DNA from: Kingella_B sp963529665
GTDB taxonomy: Bacteria; Pseudomonadota; Gammaproteobacteria; Burkholderiales; Neisseriaceae
Assembly: GCA_963529665.1 (NCBI GenBank)
Contig: CAUSAG010000008.1
Coordinates: 15,140-79,139 of the forward strand
Direction of reading: 5' to 3'
DNA: 64,000 nt
Part shown: piece by piece, positions 16,506 through 26,000 of the stretch
Layout: each line of letters starts with the position of its first letter
How positions within the stretch are numbered: position 1 is the stretch's first letter
Made by a program: the position numbers and the translations under genes
Notes under the pieces: model-generated
Database searches by the model: none
The model's input: the letters and a program-made list of their open reading frames with translations, nothing else
Told to the model about the DNA's origin: nothing

Positions 16506-17908
16506 TTGTTTGCTCCTGTTAATAAGATGGTTCGGATATTTGCTTCGTCAAAACCTTGTTGCAAGGCTTTGATAAACAGCGTTTTGTTGTCTTGGCTAAA
16601 TGCAATGCTTTCCACGCCTGCGGTGGTTTGAATGGCGGTTTTCAGGCTGCCTAAATCGCCCTGCCATGCTTCGGGGACGGCGAACATCATGTTTTTCACA
16701 GGCTTGGGCGCAGGCGCGCGGGCAGCCAGCAGCAGCCATGCGATGCCGATTAGCCCGCAAAAAATAAACACGCCGTTAAAACCATACTGCGCGTATAAAC
16801 GGCTGCCGATGATGCCGCCCGAAAACACGCCCACCGATTGCAAGGTGTTATACACGCCCATTGCCGTGCCTTTGAGATTGCTCGGCGCAATCTTGGAAAC
16901 CAACGATGGCATGCTGGCTTCCAAAATATTGAAGCCGATGAAATACACCACCAAGCTCAGTTCAATCAGCCACACGGTTTTCAGGCTGCCTAATAACGCG
17001 AATTGCGCGGTGGCGGTTAAGCCAATGCCGAGCAAAAACACAGGTTTTAATTTATTGCGCGTTTCGCCCACGATAATGGCGGGAATCATCAACACCAAGC
17101 CGATAACGGTGGCGGGCAGATAGATTTGCCAATGGCTGGTTTTGTCCCAGCCTAGATTTTTTAAGGCAAACGGCAAGGTGGTAAACATCGCCATCAGCCC
17201 CGCTTGCAGCGCAAAAATGCCAAAATTGAGCCGCAAAAGCTGTCCATTTTTCAACACTTCGCCAATATGCCCCACTTGCAGTTGCGCATCTTCATGCAAA
17301 CGCGATTGTGCGCTGGTGGGATTGGGCGTGTACCACGCCACCAGCGCGATGCTGGCAAGGCTCAACGCACCCATCAGCGCAAACAAGCCGTTCACGCCCA
17401 GCCAGCGGCTGAGTATCGGCGACAGCACCAAGCTAACGGAAAAAGTGAGCCCAATGCTCAATCCAATCAACGACATGGCGCGGGTGCGCACTTCTTCGCG
17501 GGTTAAATCCGCCAGCAACGCCGTTACCGCCGCGCTCACCGCGCCCGCGCCCTGCACCGCCCGCGCCATAATCAGCGTGTGCACATCGGTTGCCGTTGCC
17601 GCCCAAAAGCTGCCCAGCGCAAACACGCCCATGCCCAGATAAATCACTTTTTTGCGCCCAATTTTGTCGGACAGCATCCCCAAAGGCAGCTGCAACAAGG
17701 CTTGGGTTAAACCATACATTGCCATCGCCAAGCCCACCATTTTGGGCGCATTGGCGGCGTTTGTGCCCGCCAAATCGTGCGCGTGCAACGCCAGCACAGG
17801 CAACACCAAAAACATCCCCAGCATCCGCAAGGCATACACGCCTGCCAAAGACGTGGCAGCGCGCCATTCTTGGGGCAACAGGGCAATTTTGGGAGATTTC
17901 GCTTGCAT
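16496..17908 (-). CDS. MFS transporter, YajR-like with C-terminal domain
   Basis: A 470-residue major facilitator with about 12 membrane helices and the MFS motif A signature GMLSDKIGRKKVI between helices 2 and 3. After the last helix there is a soluble extension of about 70 residues (VESIAFSQDNKTLFIKAL) resembling the ferredoxin-like YAM domain of E. coli YajR. The substrate is unknown. The protein contains several GSLKT peptides encoded by uptake sequences. It is followed by ssb with a 10-base overlap. Confidence 0.88.
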   Translation of the reverse strand: MQAKSPKIALLPQEWRAATSLAGVYALRMLGMFLVLPVLALHAHDLAGTNAANAPKMVGLAMAMYGLTQALLQLPLGMLSDKIGRKKVIYLGMGVFALGSFWAATATDVHTLIMARAVQGAGAVSAAVTALLADLTREEVRTRAMSLIGLSIGLTFSVSLVLSPILSRWLGVNGLFALMGALSLASIALVAWYTPNPTSAQSRLHEDAQLQVGHIGEVLKNGQLLRLNFGIFALQAGLMAMFTTLPFALKNLGWDKTSHWQIYLPATVIGLVLMIPAIIVGETRNKLKPVFLLGIGLTATAQFALLGSLKTVWLIELSLVVYFIGFNILEASMPSLVSKIAPSNLKGTAMGVYNTLQSVGVFSGGIIGSRLYAQYGFNGVFIFCGLIGIAWLLLAARAPAPKPVKNMMFAVPEAWQGDLGSLKTAIQTTAGVESIAFSQDNKTLFIKALQQGFDEANIRTILLTGANKCH

Positions 17909-18079
17909 GGATATTCCGTGGTTTTTGGGGTTTAAGGCAGCCTGAAAAAAGGCTAGGCAAAAGAAGCGCGATTATAGCATTTTTGTTTTTCAGGCTGCCT
18001 TTTTCATCATCAATTGCATCGGAGCAGCCTGAAACCTTGTGCTAATATCGCGCCCATCTTGTTTACACGCCATTGAATC

Positions 18080-18754
18080 ATGTCGCCCAGCATCCCTCTG
18101 CCCCAAATCCAAACCCTTATCTACGCGCTAGACATCATCGGCATCATCGCCTGCACCTGCGCCGCCACCGTGCTTGCCAAGCAGCTGAAATTTGATTTTT
18201 TTGGCGCGGTTTTGATTTCGTTTCTCGGCAGCGTGGGCGGCGGCACATTGCGCGATTTGCTGATTAACCGCCATCCGATTTTTTGGCTACACGATTTAAA
18301 TTATTTCTACACCATTTTGCTGGTGAGCATTGTGGTGCAAATGTTTTACGGCTTTTTTGCGCGGATTAACCATGTGATTCGCTGGTTTGACGCGCTGGGC
18401 TTGGCGGCGTTCACCGTTATCGGCGTGGAAGCCGCGCTCAGCCGTGGCATGACGGCAACCATCGCCATTTTGATGGGCGCGTTTACCGCGGTGATTGGCG
18501 GCGTGATGCGCGATATTGTGTGCCGCCAGATTCCGCTGGTGCTGCGCCAAGAAATCTACATCACCGCATCCATTATCGGCAGCGGCTATTATCTGCTGAT
18601 GCTGCAAACGAGCATCAACGCTTGGCTGCGCAGCCTTTCCACCATCGCGCTGATTTTTGCCATTCGGATGCTGGCGGTGTATCGCGGCTGGAATTTCCCC
18701 GACATCACGCTGCCGTGGTGGCGCGAGCAAGAACAGCAGCCTGAAAATGAGTAA
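18080..18754 (+). CDS. TRIC/UPF0126 family membrane protein
   Basis: A 224-residue protein with seven predicted membrane helices and two homologous halves, each with a glycine-rich motif followed by RD: SVGGGTLRDLL and VIGGVMRDIV. This is the UPF0126 signature of bacterial TRIC-type channels and YicG-like transporters, some reported to affect glycine transport or cation flux. The specific substrate is not predictable. The C-terminus EQQPENE is the translation of a DUS that forms an inverted pair across the stop codon. Confidence 0.9.
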   Translation: MSPSIPLPQIQTLIYALDIIGIIACTCAATVLAKQLKFDFFGAVLISFLGSVGGGTLRDLLINRHPIFWLHDLNYFYTILLVSIVVQMFYGFFARINHVIRWFDALGLAAFTVIGVEAALSRGMTATIAILMGAFTAVIGGVMRDIVCRQIPLVLRQEIYITASIIGSGYYLLMLQTSINAWLRSLSTIALIFAIRMLAVYRGWNFPDITLPWWREQEQQPENE

Positions 18755-18772
18755 TCCCCATTTTCAGGCTGC
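18736..18772 (+). terminator. Inverted DUS pair at the TRIC gene end
   Basis: GCAGCCTGAAAA (18736) inside the last codons and TTTTCAGGCTGC (18761-18772) form a stem spanning the stop codon, so the terminator stem overlaps coding sequence. Confidence 0.6.
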
Positions 18773-18821
18773 TTAACGCTTTTTCGTTATAATCGCTCCC
18801 TTTTTTTCAGGCTGCCTCAAC

Positions 18822-19460
18822 ATGATTGACTTCATTCTCCACATAGACCAACACCTTATCGCCCTTGCCGCACAACACGGTGCTTGGGTGTATGCCGTTT
18901 TGTTTCTTATCGTGTTTTGCGAAACAGGCTTGGTGGTAACGCCTTTTTTACCGGGCGACTCGCTGCTGTTTGCCGCAGGCGCGGTGGCGGCTGCTTCGGC
19001 TGGCGTGTTAAACGTGCACATCATCGTTGCCGTGTTGCTCGCCGCCGCCATTTTGGGCGACGCATCTAATTTTGAAATCGGCAAATACTTCGGCGCAAAG
19101 CTGTTCTCGCGCCCCGATAGCAAAATCTTCAAGCCTGAATACCTTGCCAAAACCCATGCGTTTTACGAAAAATACGGCGGCAAAACCATCATCCTTGCTC
19201 GCTTTGTGCCCATCGTGCGCACCTTCGCCCCGTTTGTGGCGGGCATGGGCAAAATGCACTACGGGCATTTTTTGCGCTACAACGTCATCGGCGCGATTGC
19301 ATGGGTGGTGTCGCTCACCTATCTGGGCTATGCCTTCGGCAACGTGTCGTTTATCAAAAACAACTTTGGCGCGCTGGTGATTGGCATTGTGGTTTTTTCT
19401 GTTATCCCAATGGCGGTGGAAATCATCCGCGCCAAGCTCGGCAAGGATAAGGCAGCCTGA
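18822..19460 (+). CDS. DedA-family membrane protein
   Basis: A 212-residue DedA/SNARE-associated (VTT-domain) protein, a family of lipid carrier scramblases and proton-dependent transporters that maintain envelope function. Key signatures are the re-entrant hairpin FCETGLVVTPFLPGDSLLF, the family motif FxRF(V/I)P as LARFVPIVRTFAPFVAG, and GMGKMHYGHFLRYNVIGA near the second re-entrant loop. The protein ends KDKAA, and the stop TGA lies inside a DUS (GGCAGCCTGA). The close repeat copy at 19450 follows at once. Confidence 0.92.
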   Translation: MIDFILHIDQHLIALAAQHGAWVYAVLFLIVFCETGLVVTPFLPGDSLLFAAGAVAAASAGVLNVHIIVAVLLAAAILGDASNFEIGKYFGAKLFSRPDSKIFKPEYLAKTHAFYEKYGGKTIILARFVPIVRTFAPFVAGMGKMHYGHFLRYNVIGAIAWVVSLTYLGYAFGNVSFIKNNFGALVIGIVVFSVIPMAVEIIRAKLGKDKAA

Positions 19461-19523
19461 AAACCATTTTCAGATGCCATTTTAGCTTCGCTGAAACTCG
19501 CTTTGCTCGTTTTCAGGCTGCCT
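19450..19523 (+). repeat. 75-bp DUS-flanked intergenic repeat, copy B
   Basis: Direct DUS, spacer ending in AGATGC, conserved core TTTTAGCTTCGCTGAAAC plus TCGCTTTGCTCG, and inverted DUS. The first DUS supplies the stop codon of the dedA-like gene. Confidence 0.75.
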
Positions 19524-19545
19524 TAACCGCCCACAAGGACACTCT

Positions 19546-20148
19546 ATGCCCCAACTCTATCTCGCCTCCAACAGCCCGCGCCGCCGCGAAATCCTGCAAA
19601 ATCTCGGCTACACCATCCACAACATCGCCGCCGAAATTGACGAAACCCCGCTGGATCACGAATCCGCCCACGATTATGTGCTGCGCCTCGCCATTGCCAA
19701 AAACCGTGCCGCCCGCCAAGCCAACCCACAAGCGCAGCAATTCCCCATTATCAGCGCCGACACCAGCGTGGTGCATCGCGGTGCAATTCTCGGCAAGCCC
19801 GCCACACCCGAACACGCCGCCGCCATGCTGCGCGAGCTATCGGGCGACACGCACCAAGTGCTCACCGCCGTGTGCGTGTCGTTCGGCGAACACGAACACG
19901 CCTGCGTGCAGCAAAACAACGTGCAGTTCTGCCCGCTGGGCGACGCGCAAATCGCCGCCTATATCGCCACAGGCGAGCCGCTAGACAAAGCAGGCGCATA
20001 CGGCATCCAAGGCATCGGCGGCGTGTTTGTGCAGCATTTGGCAGGCAGCTTCACCGGCGTGATGGGCTTGCCTGTGTTTGAAACCATCGCCCTGTTGCAA
20101 CGCTGCGGCGCGGCTGTGCCACCGTTTCAGGCTGCCTTACGCCCTTAA
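19546..20148 (+). CDS. Maf-family nucleotide pyrophosphatase
   Basis: House-cleaning nucleoside triphosphate pyrophosphatase of the Maf/YhdE group, which hydrolyses dTTP, UTP or modified nucleotides. The 200-residue product carries the N-terminal substrate loop LASNSPRRREIL, the central ISADTSVV acidic segment, and DKAGAYGIQGIGG near the C-terminus, all characteristic of Maf. The DKAGAYGIQG form suits the dTTP/UTP (YhdE) branch, which is inference. The C-terminus PFQAALRP includes a DUS-encoded FQAA. It is preceded by repeat copy B. Confidence 0.92.
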   Translation: MPQLYLASNSPRRREILQNLGYTIHNIAAEIDETPLDHESAHDYVLRLAIAKNRAARQANPQAQQFPIISADTSVVHRGAILGKPATPEHAAAMLRELSGDTHQVLTAVCVSFGEHEHACVQQNNVQFCPLGDAQIAAYIATGEPLDKAGAYGIQGIGGVFVQHLAGSFTGVMGLPVFETIALLQRCGAAVPPFQAALRP

Positions 20149-20204
20149 TCACCGTTTTCAGGCTGCCTCAACTTCGCTTCCATCCTACCAACCAAGGAGT
20201 GCCC

Positions 20205-20858
20205 ATGAAACTCAATCTGATTGCCCCCATCCTGCTCGCGCTCGCGCTCACCGCCTGCGATGTTCGCATGGGCAACAACACCGATTCTGCCCCAGCCGTT
20301 GTCACCAGCCAAAGCGATGTGTTGCAGCAAATCCAAATCGGCAGCACCACAGTTGAACAGTTGAAAAAACTTTATCCCGATGTCCTGCAAAGCGACAGCG
20401 GCTATTTAACCTACGGCAACCGCAGCATTTCAGTTGAATCAGGCGACATCGCCATCTATATGCGCGACATCAAAGGCAACGTGCCACAGCAAATGTTTAT
20501 GTTTGATAACGACAGCAAAGTGTTGCAATCCATCTTATTCTCGCGCACCGACCTCAATTTTGACGCGCTATTAGGCAGCCTGAAAACCGCAGGCTTCGCT
20601 CCCTACCCCGATTTAACCGCCGACGAATTTGCCATTTTGCAAACCGCCGCCAGCGAAACCCCCGCAAGCCGCAAACAAGGCATGCAACAAGCAGGCATCC
20701 AGCAATTTAAAAAAGGCACGCTGCTTGCGCTCGCCATCCCCGCCCAAGCCAACACAGGCAACAAAATCCCCGCCTTAATCATCATCAACCTTGCCTACGC
20801 CCCCGAACACCGCGCCAAATGGGAAAAACATCAATCCAGCGCATCGCCAGCGAAATAG
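20205..20858 (+). CDS. Hypothetical lipoprotein
   Basis: A 217-residue protein with a lipoprotein signal peptide (MKLNLIAPILLALALTAC, lipobox LTAC), so probably membrane-anchored in the envelope. The mature part begins polar and then reads QIQIGSTTVEQLKKLYPDV, which loosely resembles the SmpA/OmlA-type start of small outer-membrane lipoproteins, but no family is assigned with confidence. ATG 20205 follows a strong AAGGAG 5 bases upstream; a GTG at 20199 is disfavoured because it lies within that site. It contains a DUS-encoded GSLKT. Confidence 0.8.
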   Translation: MKLNLIAPILLALALTACDVRMGNNTDSAPAVVTSQSDVLQQIQIGSTTVEQLKKLYPDVLQSDSGYLTYGNRSISVESGDIAIYMRDIKGNVPQQMFMFDNDSKVLQSILFSRTDLNFDALLGSLKTAGFAPYPDLTADEFAILQTAASETPASRKQGMQQAGIQQFKKGTLLALAIPAQANTGNKIPALIIINLAYAPEHRAKWEKHQSSASPAK

Positions 20859-21204
20859 TTTTCAGGCTGCCTCAACGCGGGCGCACTATGAGGCAGCCTG
20901 AAAACCATCCCCGCGCCGCTACGGCTTGCTTGCAAGCCGTGTTCTTGCATCCTATTGAATGGCGTGGAGCAATTAAAGCAGGCTCATCATTCGCCACGGC
21001 TTCAAAACAGCTTTTCAGGCTGCCACTGGCGTGCGCCAATCAACCAACGGCTGAACCCACATCCCAAAGTTTAGCCGTTTTGACATTTGAAAAAATATGA
21101 AAACACCCACCCGCCCTACTAGACAAACATAAACACTAAATTTATGATGCCGCCCGTTGCAAATCCTTGCAGCAATCAACCCATTTTTCCGCAAAGGACA
21201 AAAT
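20859..21204. other. Intergenic region upstream of acp
   Basis: About 345 bases with no supported gene. It contains three DUS copies (near 20861, 20891 and 21014) and a perfect 9-bp hairpin ACGGCTTGC-TT-GCAAGCCGT at 20921-20940. A TTGACA hexamer at 21080 could be a -35 element, but no good -10 follows at the right distance. Confidence 0.5.
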
Positions 21205-21588
21205 ATGAACATCGCAAAAACTTTGAGCATTTTGGCTTTAACCGTTATCGCAGGCAGCGCAATCGCCGCCCCACGCGGTCCGATTAACGCGAAAAAAATC
21301 ACCAGCACACAAACCGTAAACTACACTTGCCAACAAGGTCGCGTTGCCGTGAAATACAACTTTAACGGCGCAGGCATTCCTGTTACGGCCGCTGCTAAAT
21401 TGGACGGCGCAACCCGCGTGATGCAATATGATTTAAACAAATCCGACAACGTGGACACCATCTTCGGCGGACGCGGCTACGGCATCAGCATGGAAACGCT
21501 TACCAGCAAAAACGCTCGCAAAGCCAACATCGCCACCATCACTTCGCCCAACGATGAAATCTTGTTTAAAGATTGCGCCCCACGCTAA
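21205..21588 (+). CDS. Adhesin complex protein (Acp/MliC-like lysozyme inhibitor)
   Basis: A 127-residue exported protein. The signal peptide MNIAKTLSILALTVIAGSAIA is followed by a mature domain with VNYTCQQGRVAVKYNFN and a C-terminal ILFKDCAPR. These match the neisserial adhesin complex protein Acp, an outer-membrane protein that mediates adhesion and inhibits C-type lysozyme through an MliC-like fold. The two cysteines (YTCQQG and KDC) fit its conserved disulphide. AAAGGA precedes the ATG at 21205. A strong intrinsic terminator follows the stop. Confidence 0.85.
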   Translation: MNIAKTLSILALTVIAGSAIAAPRGPINAKKITSTQTVNYTCQQGRVAVKYNFNGAGIPVTAAAKLDGATRVMQYDLNKSDNVDTIFGGRGYGISMETLTSKNARKANIATITSPNDEILFKDCAPR

Positions 21589-21610
21589 TTTTCAGGCAGC
21601 CTGAAAATGC

Positions 21611-21647
21611 AAAACACGCCCGCAGAGCTTTGCGAGCGTGTTTTTTT
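21611..21647 (+). terminator. Intrinsic terminator of acp
   Basis: AACACGC (21613-21619) pairs with GCGTGTT (21636-21642), with an inner CGCA/TGCG pairing, followed by a run of seven T on the plus strand. It starts right after an interrupted DUS pair at the acp stop. Confidence 0.75.
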
Positions 21648-21658
21648 ATTGTGCGCGG

Positions 21659-21997
21659 TTATTTCACGATTTGCACAGGGCCGTGATCATCGCAATGGTC
21701 GCCGTGTTGATGATGCAAACGACCGTTTACCAAGTAATCCACGTGGTCGCCATGTGGCACGGCTTCGTGTCCGCAGCCTGCGCCGTGGCGGTGTTCGCCG
21801 CAAGTGTGCACAGGGTGGCAGCCATCTGGGTTGGCATCGTTTACGTCCAAGTGGTGTTCATCATAATGCTCGGCGTGGGCGTGGTGCAAATGTCCGTCGT
21901 GTAGATAATCCACATGGTCGCCGTGTTGAATGGCGGTGTGTCCGCAGTTTGCGCCGTGAACGTGGGTGTGGTTTGCGTGTGTTTGACAATCGGTCAT
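21659..21997 (-). CDS. Histidine-rich putative metal-binding protein with internal duplication
   Basis: A 112-residue soluble protein with about a quarter histidine and several Cys residues. It is built from repeats of the pattern CGH-x4-HGDHVDYL-x2-G-x-LHH: one at the N-terminal third (NCGHTAIQHGDHVDYLHDG) and one at the C-terminal third (GCGHEAVPHGDHVDYLVNG). The spacing of His and Cys suggests zinc, nickel or copper binding, perhaps storage or buffering. Similar His-rich proteins occur in other Neisseriaceae, but a defined role is not known to me. It has no signal peptide. AGGAGCATACAAAA precedes the ATG on the minus strand. Confidence 0.8.
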   Translation of the reverse strand: MTDCQTHANHTHVHGANCGHTAIQHGDHVDYLHDGHLHHAHAEHYDEHHLDVNDANPDGCHPVHTCGEHRHGAGCGHEAVPHGDHVDYLVNGRLHHQHGDHCDDHGPVQIVK

Positions 21998-22274
21998 TTT
22001 TGTATGCTCCTGTATAGGGTTGTGGAAAATTTACTGCGGACGCATTGTAAACGTTTGGTGAAGTTAAATCAATAACCCTTTGAAATCTCATTATTTTTAT
22101 TCTGATATAGCGTAACGGATGGTTGAGATTGAGCTAGCGATGCGTTTCAGGCTGGAACCTTTGAAAACCTGCAATCAATGGAGCGTCGGCGGCTCGCTGA
22201 CATCTTGGTAAACCAGCCATCCCCTGTTTAATCAACCATTTGGCGACGAACCGTCGCCGTTCCATTTTTGGTTT

Positions 22275-22469
22275 TCAGGCTGCCTCAACCAAAACAAAGC
22301 AGGACGATTCAAAAGAACCGTCCTGCCATTTTTTTGCTTGCTGTCTGTTGTAGCTGCCTTTGCCTTTTTTGTTGCGCTCTACCTTGTGGCGGAAGAGATT
22401 GGATTTGACTAGGGCTTTTAAGGCGTTGTCTTGGATTACGCCTTTGTTGAGTTGAACTTTTCGGTTCAT
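22275..22469 (-). CDS. arfA: Alternative ribosome-rescue factor ArfA
   Basis: Rescues ribosomes stalled on mRNAs without a stop codon by recruiting release factor RF2, as a backup to tmRNA. The 64-residue product matches ArfA in NKGVIQDNALKALVKSNLFRHKVERNKKGKGSY (read as adjacent blocks): the N-terminal RF2-contacting part and the basic KKGKGSYNR that enters the mRNA channel. An intrinsic terminator hairpin lies inside the coding region at 22299-22326, so many transcripts should lack a stop codon, the known ArfA control. The full frame ends VEAA with its TGA stop in a DUS. Confidence 0.9.
   Translation of the reverse strand: MNRKVQLNKGVIQDNALKALVKSNLFRHKVERNKKGKGSYNRQQAKKWQDGSFESSCFVLVEAA
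22291..22326 (-). terminator. Terminator hairpin inside the arfA coding sequence
   Basis: On the minus strand GCAGGACGGTTC and GAATCGTCCTGC form a 12-bp stem (one G-U pair) with a TTTT loop, followed by TTTGTTTTGG. It overlaps the last codons of arfA, mirroring the arrangement in E. coli arfA. Confidence 0.8.
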
Positions 22470-22508
22470 GGTTGGGTTTCCTTATAGGGTTGGTTAAGTG
22501 TGCGGTTG

Positions 22509-22548
22509 AGGCAGCCTGAAAACGGTAAAACAGGTTTTCAGGCTGCCT
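22509..22548. terminator. Inverted DUS pair between arfA and next gene
   Basis: AGGCAGCCTGAAAAC and GTTTTCAGGCTGCCT form a stem between the arfA promoter side and the downstream end of the hypothetical gene at 22608, whose transcription it should end. Confidence 0.55.
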
Positions 22549-22607
22549 TTGTGGTGGTCAATATCTGAATAGAAGCGTGGCAAAGTCTCACACCCTACAT
22601 TGGATAT

Positions 22608-22883
22608 TTACTTGCCTTTTTTGGCGGCTTTTTCGTCAATCGCGGTAAAACGGTTGGCGATGTGTTGGTGCAACAGCTCGCGTTTTTCCCAGAAAAATTT
22701 TTCAAATTTCGCCAGCGAGTAAATTTTTTGCACCATTTTGGGGAAGCCTGCGTGCAAGATGGCGGCGATTTCTTTGTTGGTCTCTTCGTTGTCCATGCCT
22801 TCGCGCAGGTTGATGTTTTTACTTTCCAGATAGGCGGTGAGCTGGTTTTTGGTGTAGGGGTTGATGTCAAATTGGTTAATCAT
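22608..22883 (-). CDS. Hypothetical protein
   Basis: A 91-residue soluble, charged, mostly helical protein (INPYTKNQLTAYLESKNI, FEKFFWEKRELLHQHIANRF). It has no signal peptide, membrane segment or recognisable motif. AAGGAAGCAACATC precedes the ATG at 22883, which supports translation. A terminator-like inverted DUS pair follows. It lies between arfA and tamB on the same strand. Function unknown. Confidence 0.68.
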   Translation of the reverse strand: MINQFDINPYTKNQLTAYLESKNINLREGMDNEETNKEIAAILHAGFPKMVQKIYSLAKFEKFFWEKRELLHQHIANRFTAIDEKAAKKGK

Positions 22884-23033
22884 GATGTTGCTTCCTTAAT
22901 GGAGTTGATGAAAAAGGATAGTTGTTTGCAAGCAAATGCGTTGCCAGATTGGTGGCAGCTTGAAACATGGTTCTGCGTGGTTGCTTGGGTTGGCGGTTTT
23001 GGCTCCGCTGAACTTCGTTTCAGGCTGCCTTGG

Positions 23034-26000
23034 TTAATCAAAGCGTTTGATGTATTTGAGTTCGCCGCCTGATGAAAGCGTGCCGATGCGGGCGATGGCT
23101 TGGAAGGCGCGGCTAAGCTGATACACGAGTTTTACGGTTTGGTTGGCTTGTCCCAGCCCAACTTCGTAGCCGAGATAGAGGTCTTGGGTGAGCTGTTTGC
23201 CGAAGGTGAGCACTTGCTGGGCGGGGTTGAGTTCGCCCGTGTCGGTGTTGCGGGTTTGCTGGGTGGTTAAGCCAAAGTCGTCCACAAAGCCTATTTTGTC
23301 GTTGAACTTGCCTGCCAAATAGGCGCTAACGGCGGTGGCAAGGGCGGCGTTGTCGCTGTCGCTGCCTGAGCTGGCGCGGTTGAGAATCAGCCATGAGAGT
23401 TTGTCTTTTTCGCTCATCGGTTCATCGGCAACCAGGCTCACGCGGGGTACTTCTAGGTTGCCCAACACTTCTACACCTGCGCCCACGGGGGATGCGCGGC
23501 GTTCGGCGCGGATGTTGAGATTGGGCTTGGTCAAAGGTCCAACAAAGGAGATGGTGCCTTTTTTCACCACCAAGTCTTGCCCGTAGGCTTTGTATTGCCC
23601 GCGGATGATGTGGATGCTGCCCACGGCTTGCACATCGGCGGTGGTGTGTGAAGTGAGATTGAGCTTGCCGCCAAGCAACACGCGCAAGCCTTCGCCAACG
23701 AAGAATAGGCGGTCGTTTAGGTCAAATTCTAGGTTGAGTTTGAGCGGCAGCGGGGGCGCGGGCGGGGGTTTGACTTCGCCTATGATGATGACATCATCAT
23801 CCAGCGTGGGCGCGCTGCTTTCTTGGAAGCCAAAGCGCCCCATATCGGTTTTCAGGCTGCCTGTTAGTGTAATGCCTTCGCTGTTGTAGCTGATGTCGGT
23901 GTTGCCTGATACGGTGAGGCGGCGGCTGGCTTGGTCTAGGATGGGGTATTGGGCGACAGTAATTTTGGCGTTCACATCGGGCACGTTGTTCACATAGGCG
24001 GCATCGCCGGTCAGGCTGATTTTGCCGCCTTTGCGGTCAAACACCAGCGAATCAATGTGCCAGCGTTGTCCGTCTAAATGGGATTTCAGGCTGCCGTTGT
24101 CGAGAATAATGCCGACTTGGCGATTGCGGTAATACAGATTTTCGCCGTTTACCGTGCCGCTGAGCTTGGGCGTGCTAACGGTGCCTGCGATTTGGGCAGT
24201 CGCCGCCAGCGAGCCTTGGATGATGTGCCCCACAGGCATCACGCTTTTCAGGCTTTCTAGGTTGTCGTTGCTCACTTGGATTTTGCCGCTCACGGGGGCA
24301 TCAACAATTTTGCCGTTGCCAAAGGCTTGCAGGATGGTGTAGTCGCCTGTGGCTTTGCCATAGCGGGTATCGGCACTGATGTTGTTGTGGATGCCGCGCC
24401 CATCTAGCGTGGTTTTAAGTACGAAGTTTTGCAGGTTGAGCGGCTGCTTGCGCGCGGTGGGCAGGATGATGTCGCCGCCTTGTTGGCGCAGGTTGAGGTA
24501 GCCGCGCGGGCTTTGGGTGTAACTTAAATCCCAGTCGGCGGCGATGGTGAGGTTGTGCTCAATTGGCGGGGTGTAGAAGTTGTGTAGCTGTTCTAGGCTG
24601 AGATTATTAGCGTGCCCTTTGGTTACCAGCCCTGCTTGTTTGCTCCATGTGAGTTGGTCTAAATTCAGGCTGCCGCCGAGGGCTTGCCAACTGGCGCTGC
24701 TGAGGATTACGCGCTCTGCGCCTGCTTCTAGCCGCATGGTGTTTTGCAGGCGCAAGTTGAGCGCGCCTGCGATGTTGAGTTCGCTGATGTTGCCTTGCCA
24801 TTGGATTTTTTCGTTTAGCCCGCCGTTGGCGCTGGCGCGTAGGGTTAGCGGTTTGTTGTCTATTTTCAGGCTGCCTTGGGCTTTGAATTGGTGTTGGCGT
24901 TGCGTACCGTTTAGGCTGGCGTTGATGTTGTCTATGGCGATGCCGCTGGCGCTGATGTGGTTGCCGTTGAGTGTGATGTTGAGCGGGGCGGTGGGGCTGG
25001 GGCTGGCTTGGATTTTGAAGTCTAGGTTTTGGATGCGCAGGGCTTCGCCGAGGGCAAAGCCGCGGGCTTGTCCGTTTAGGTTGGCATCCACTTGGGTGTA
25101 GCCGTTGGCGGTGGTTTTCAGGCTGCCTTTAGCGGTGAGCGCGCCTTGTAGCCCGAAGCCGAATAGGTTGAGATTGGGGGCGTTGATGTCTAGGGCGAGA
25201 TTGTCGCCTTGTTTGCCGTATGCGCCTTTGGTGTTGATGTGGTTGCTGCCTAGATGGATGGCGAGGTCGGCGCGGCTGAGGTGGTTGTCTCGGTAATCGA
25301 CCACGCCGCTGCCTGATAGGTTTGTGCCCGACAGGGTGGAGGGGGCGAAGTTAAGCTCGCTGTGGATTTGCTGCTTGGCGATTTCGCCTGTGGCTTGGAT
25401 TTTGCCGTTAATATTGCCTTGCGGGAAGCTGGGGTAGAGCGCGCTGGGATTGAAGTTTTGGCTGGATGCTTGCAGGGCGAGTTTTTGGTTTTGGAAGAGT
25501 TCCAGCTTGCCGGCGAGTTTTACTTCGCCGCCGTTGTTGGCTTTGATGTTGGCGTTTTCTAGCAACAAGGTGCGCTGGGCGTTTTTGGTGTCGGTTTGGA
25601 TTTTCAGGTTGCCTGTGCTTTGGGCGTTTTCGGTGGCGAGTTGCCAGTTGATTTGTGGATCGGTGAATGTGCCTGTGGCTTTGATGTCGCCGTTGAACGT
25701 GGGTTTGAGCGCGGTGCTGATGATGTCGCTGCTGTTGAGCTGGGCGATATTGGCGGCGAGATTAAGCGTTTGCTCGGCGGCGCGGATGTCGCCCGATAGT
25801 TTCAGGCTGCCTTTTTGCAACAGGTTGGCTTGGATGTGGTCAATTTTGACATCGCCGCTGTCGTCGATATTGAAAATGCCGTTGATGAGTCTGACGGGGA
25901 TGCCGTTGTTGTCGGCGGTTTTGGGCAGCTCGTTGCGCAGGTTGAGCGCACCGCGCAGCATGGCTTTGGGGTTGTTTAAATCGGGCGTGATGCCGAGCGT

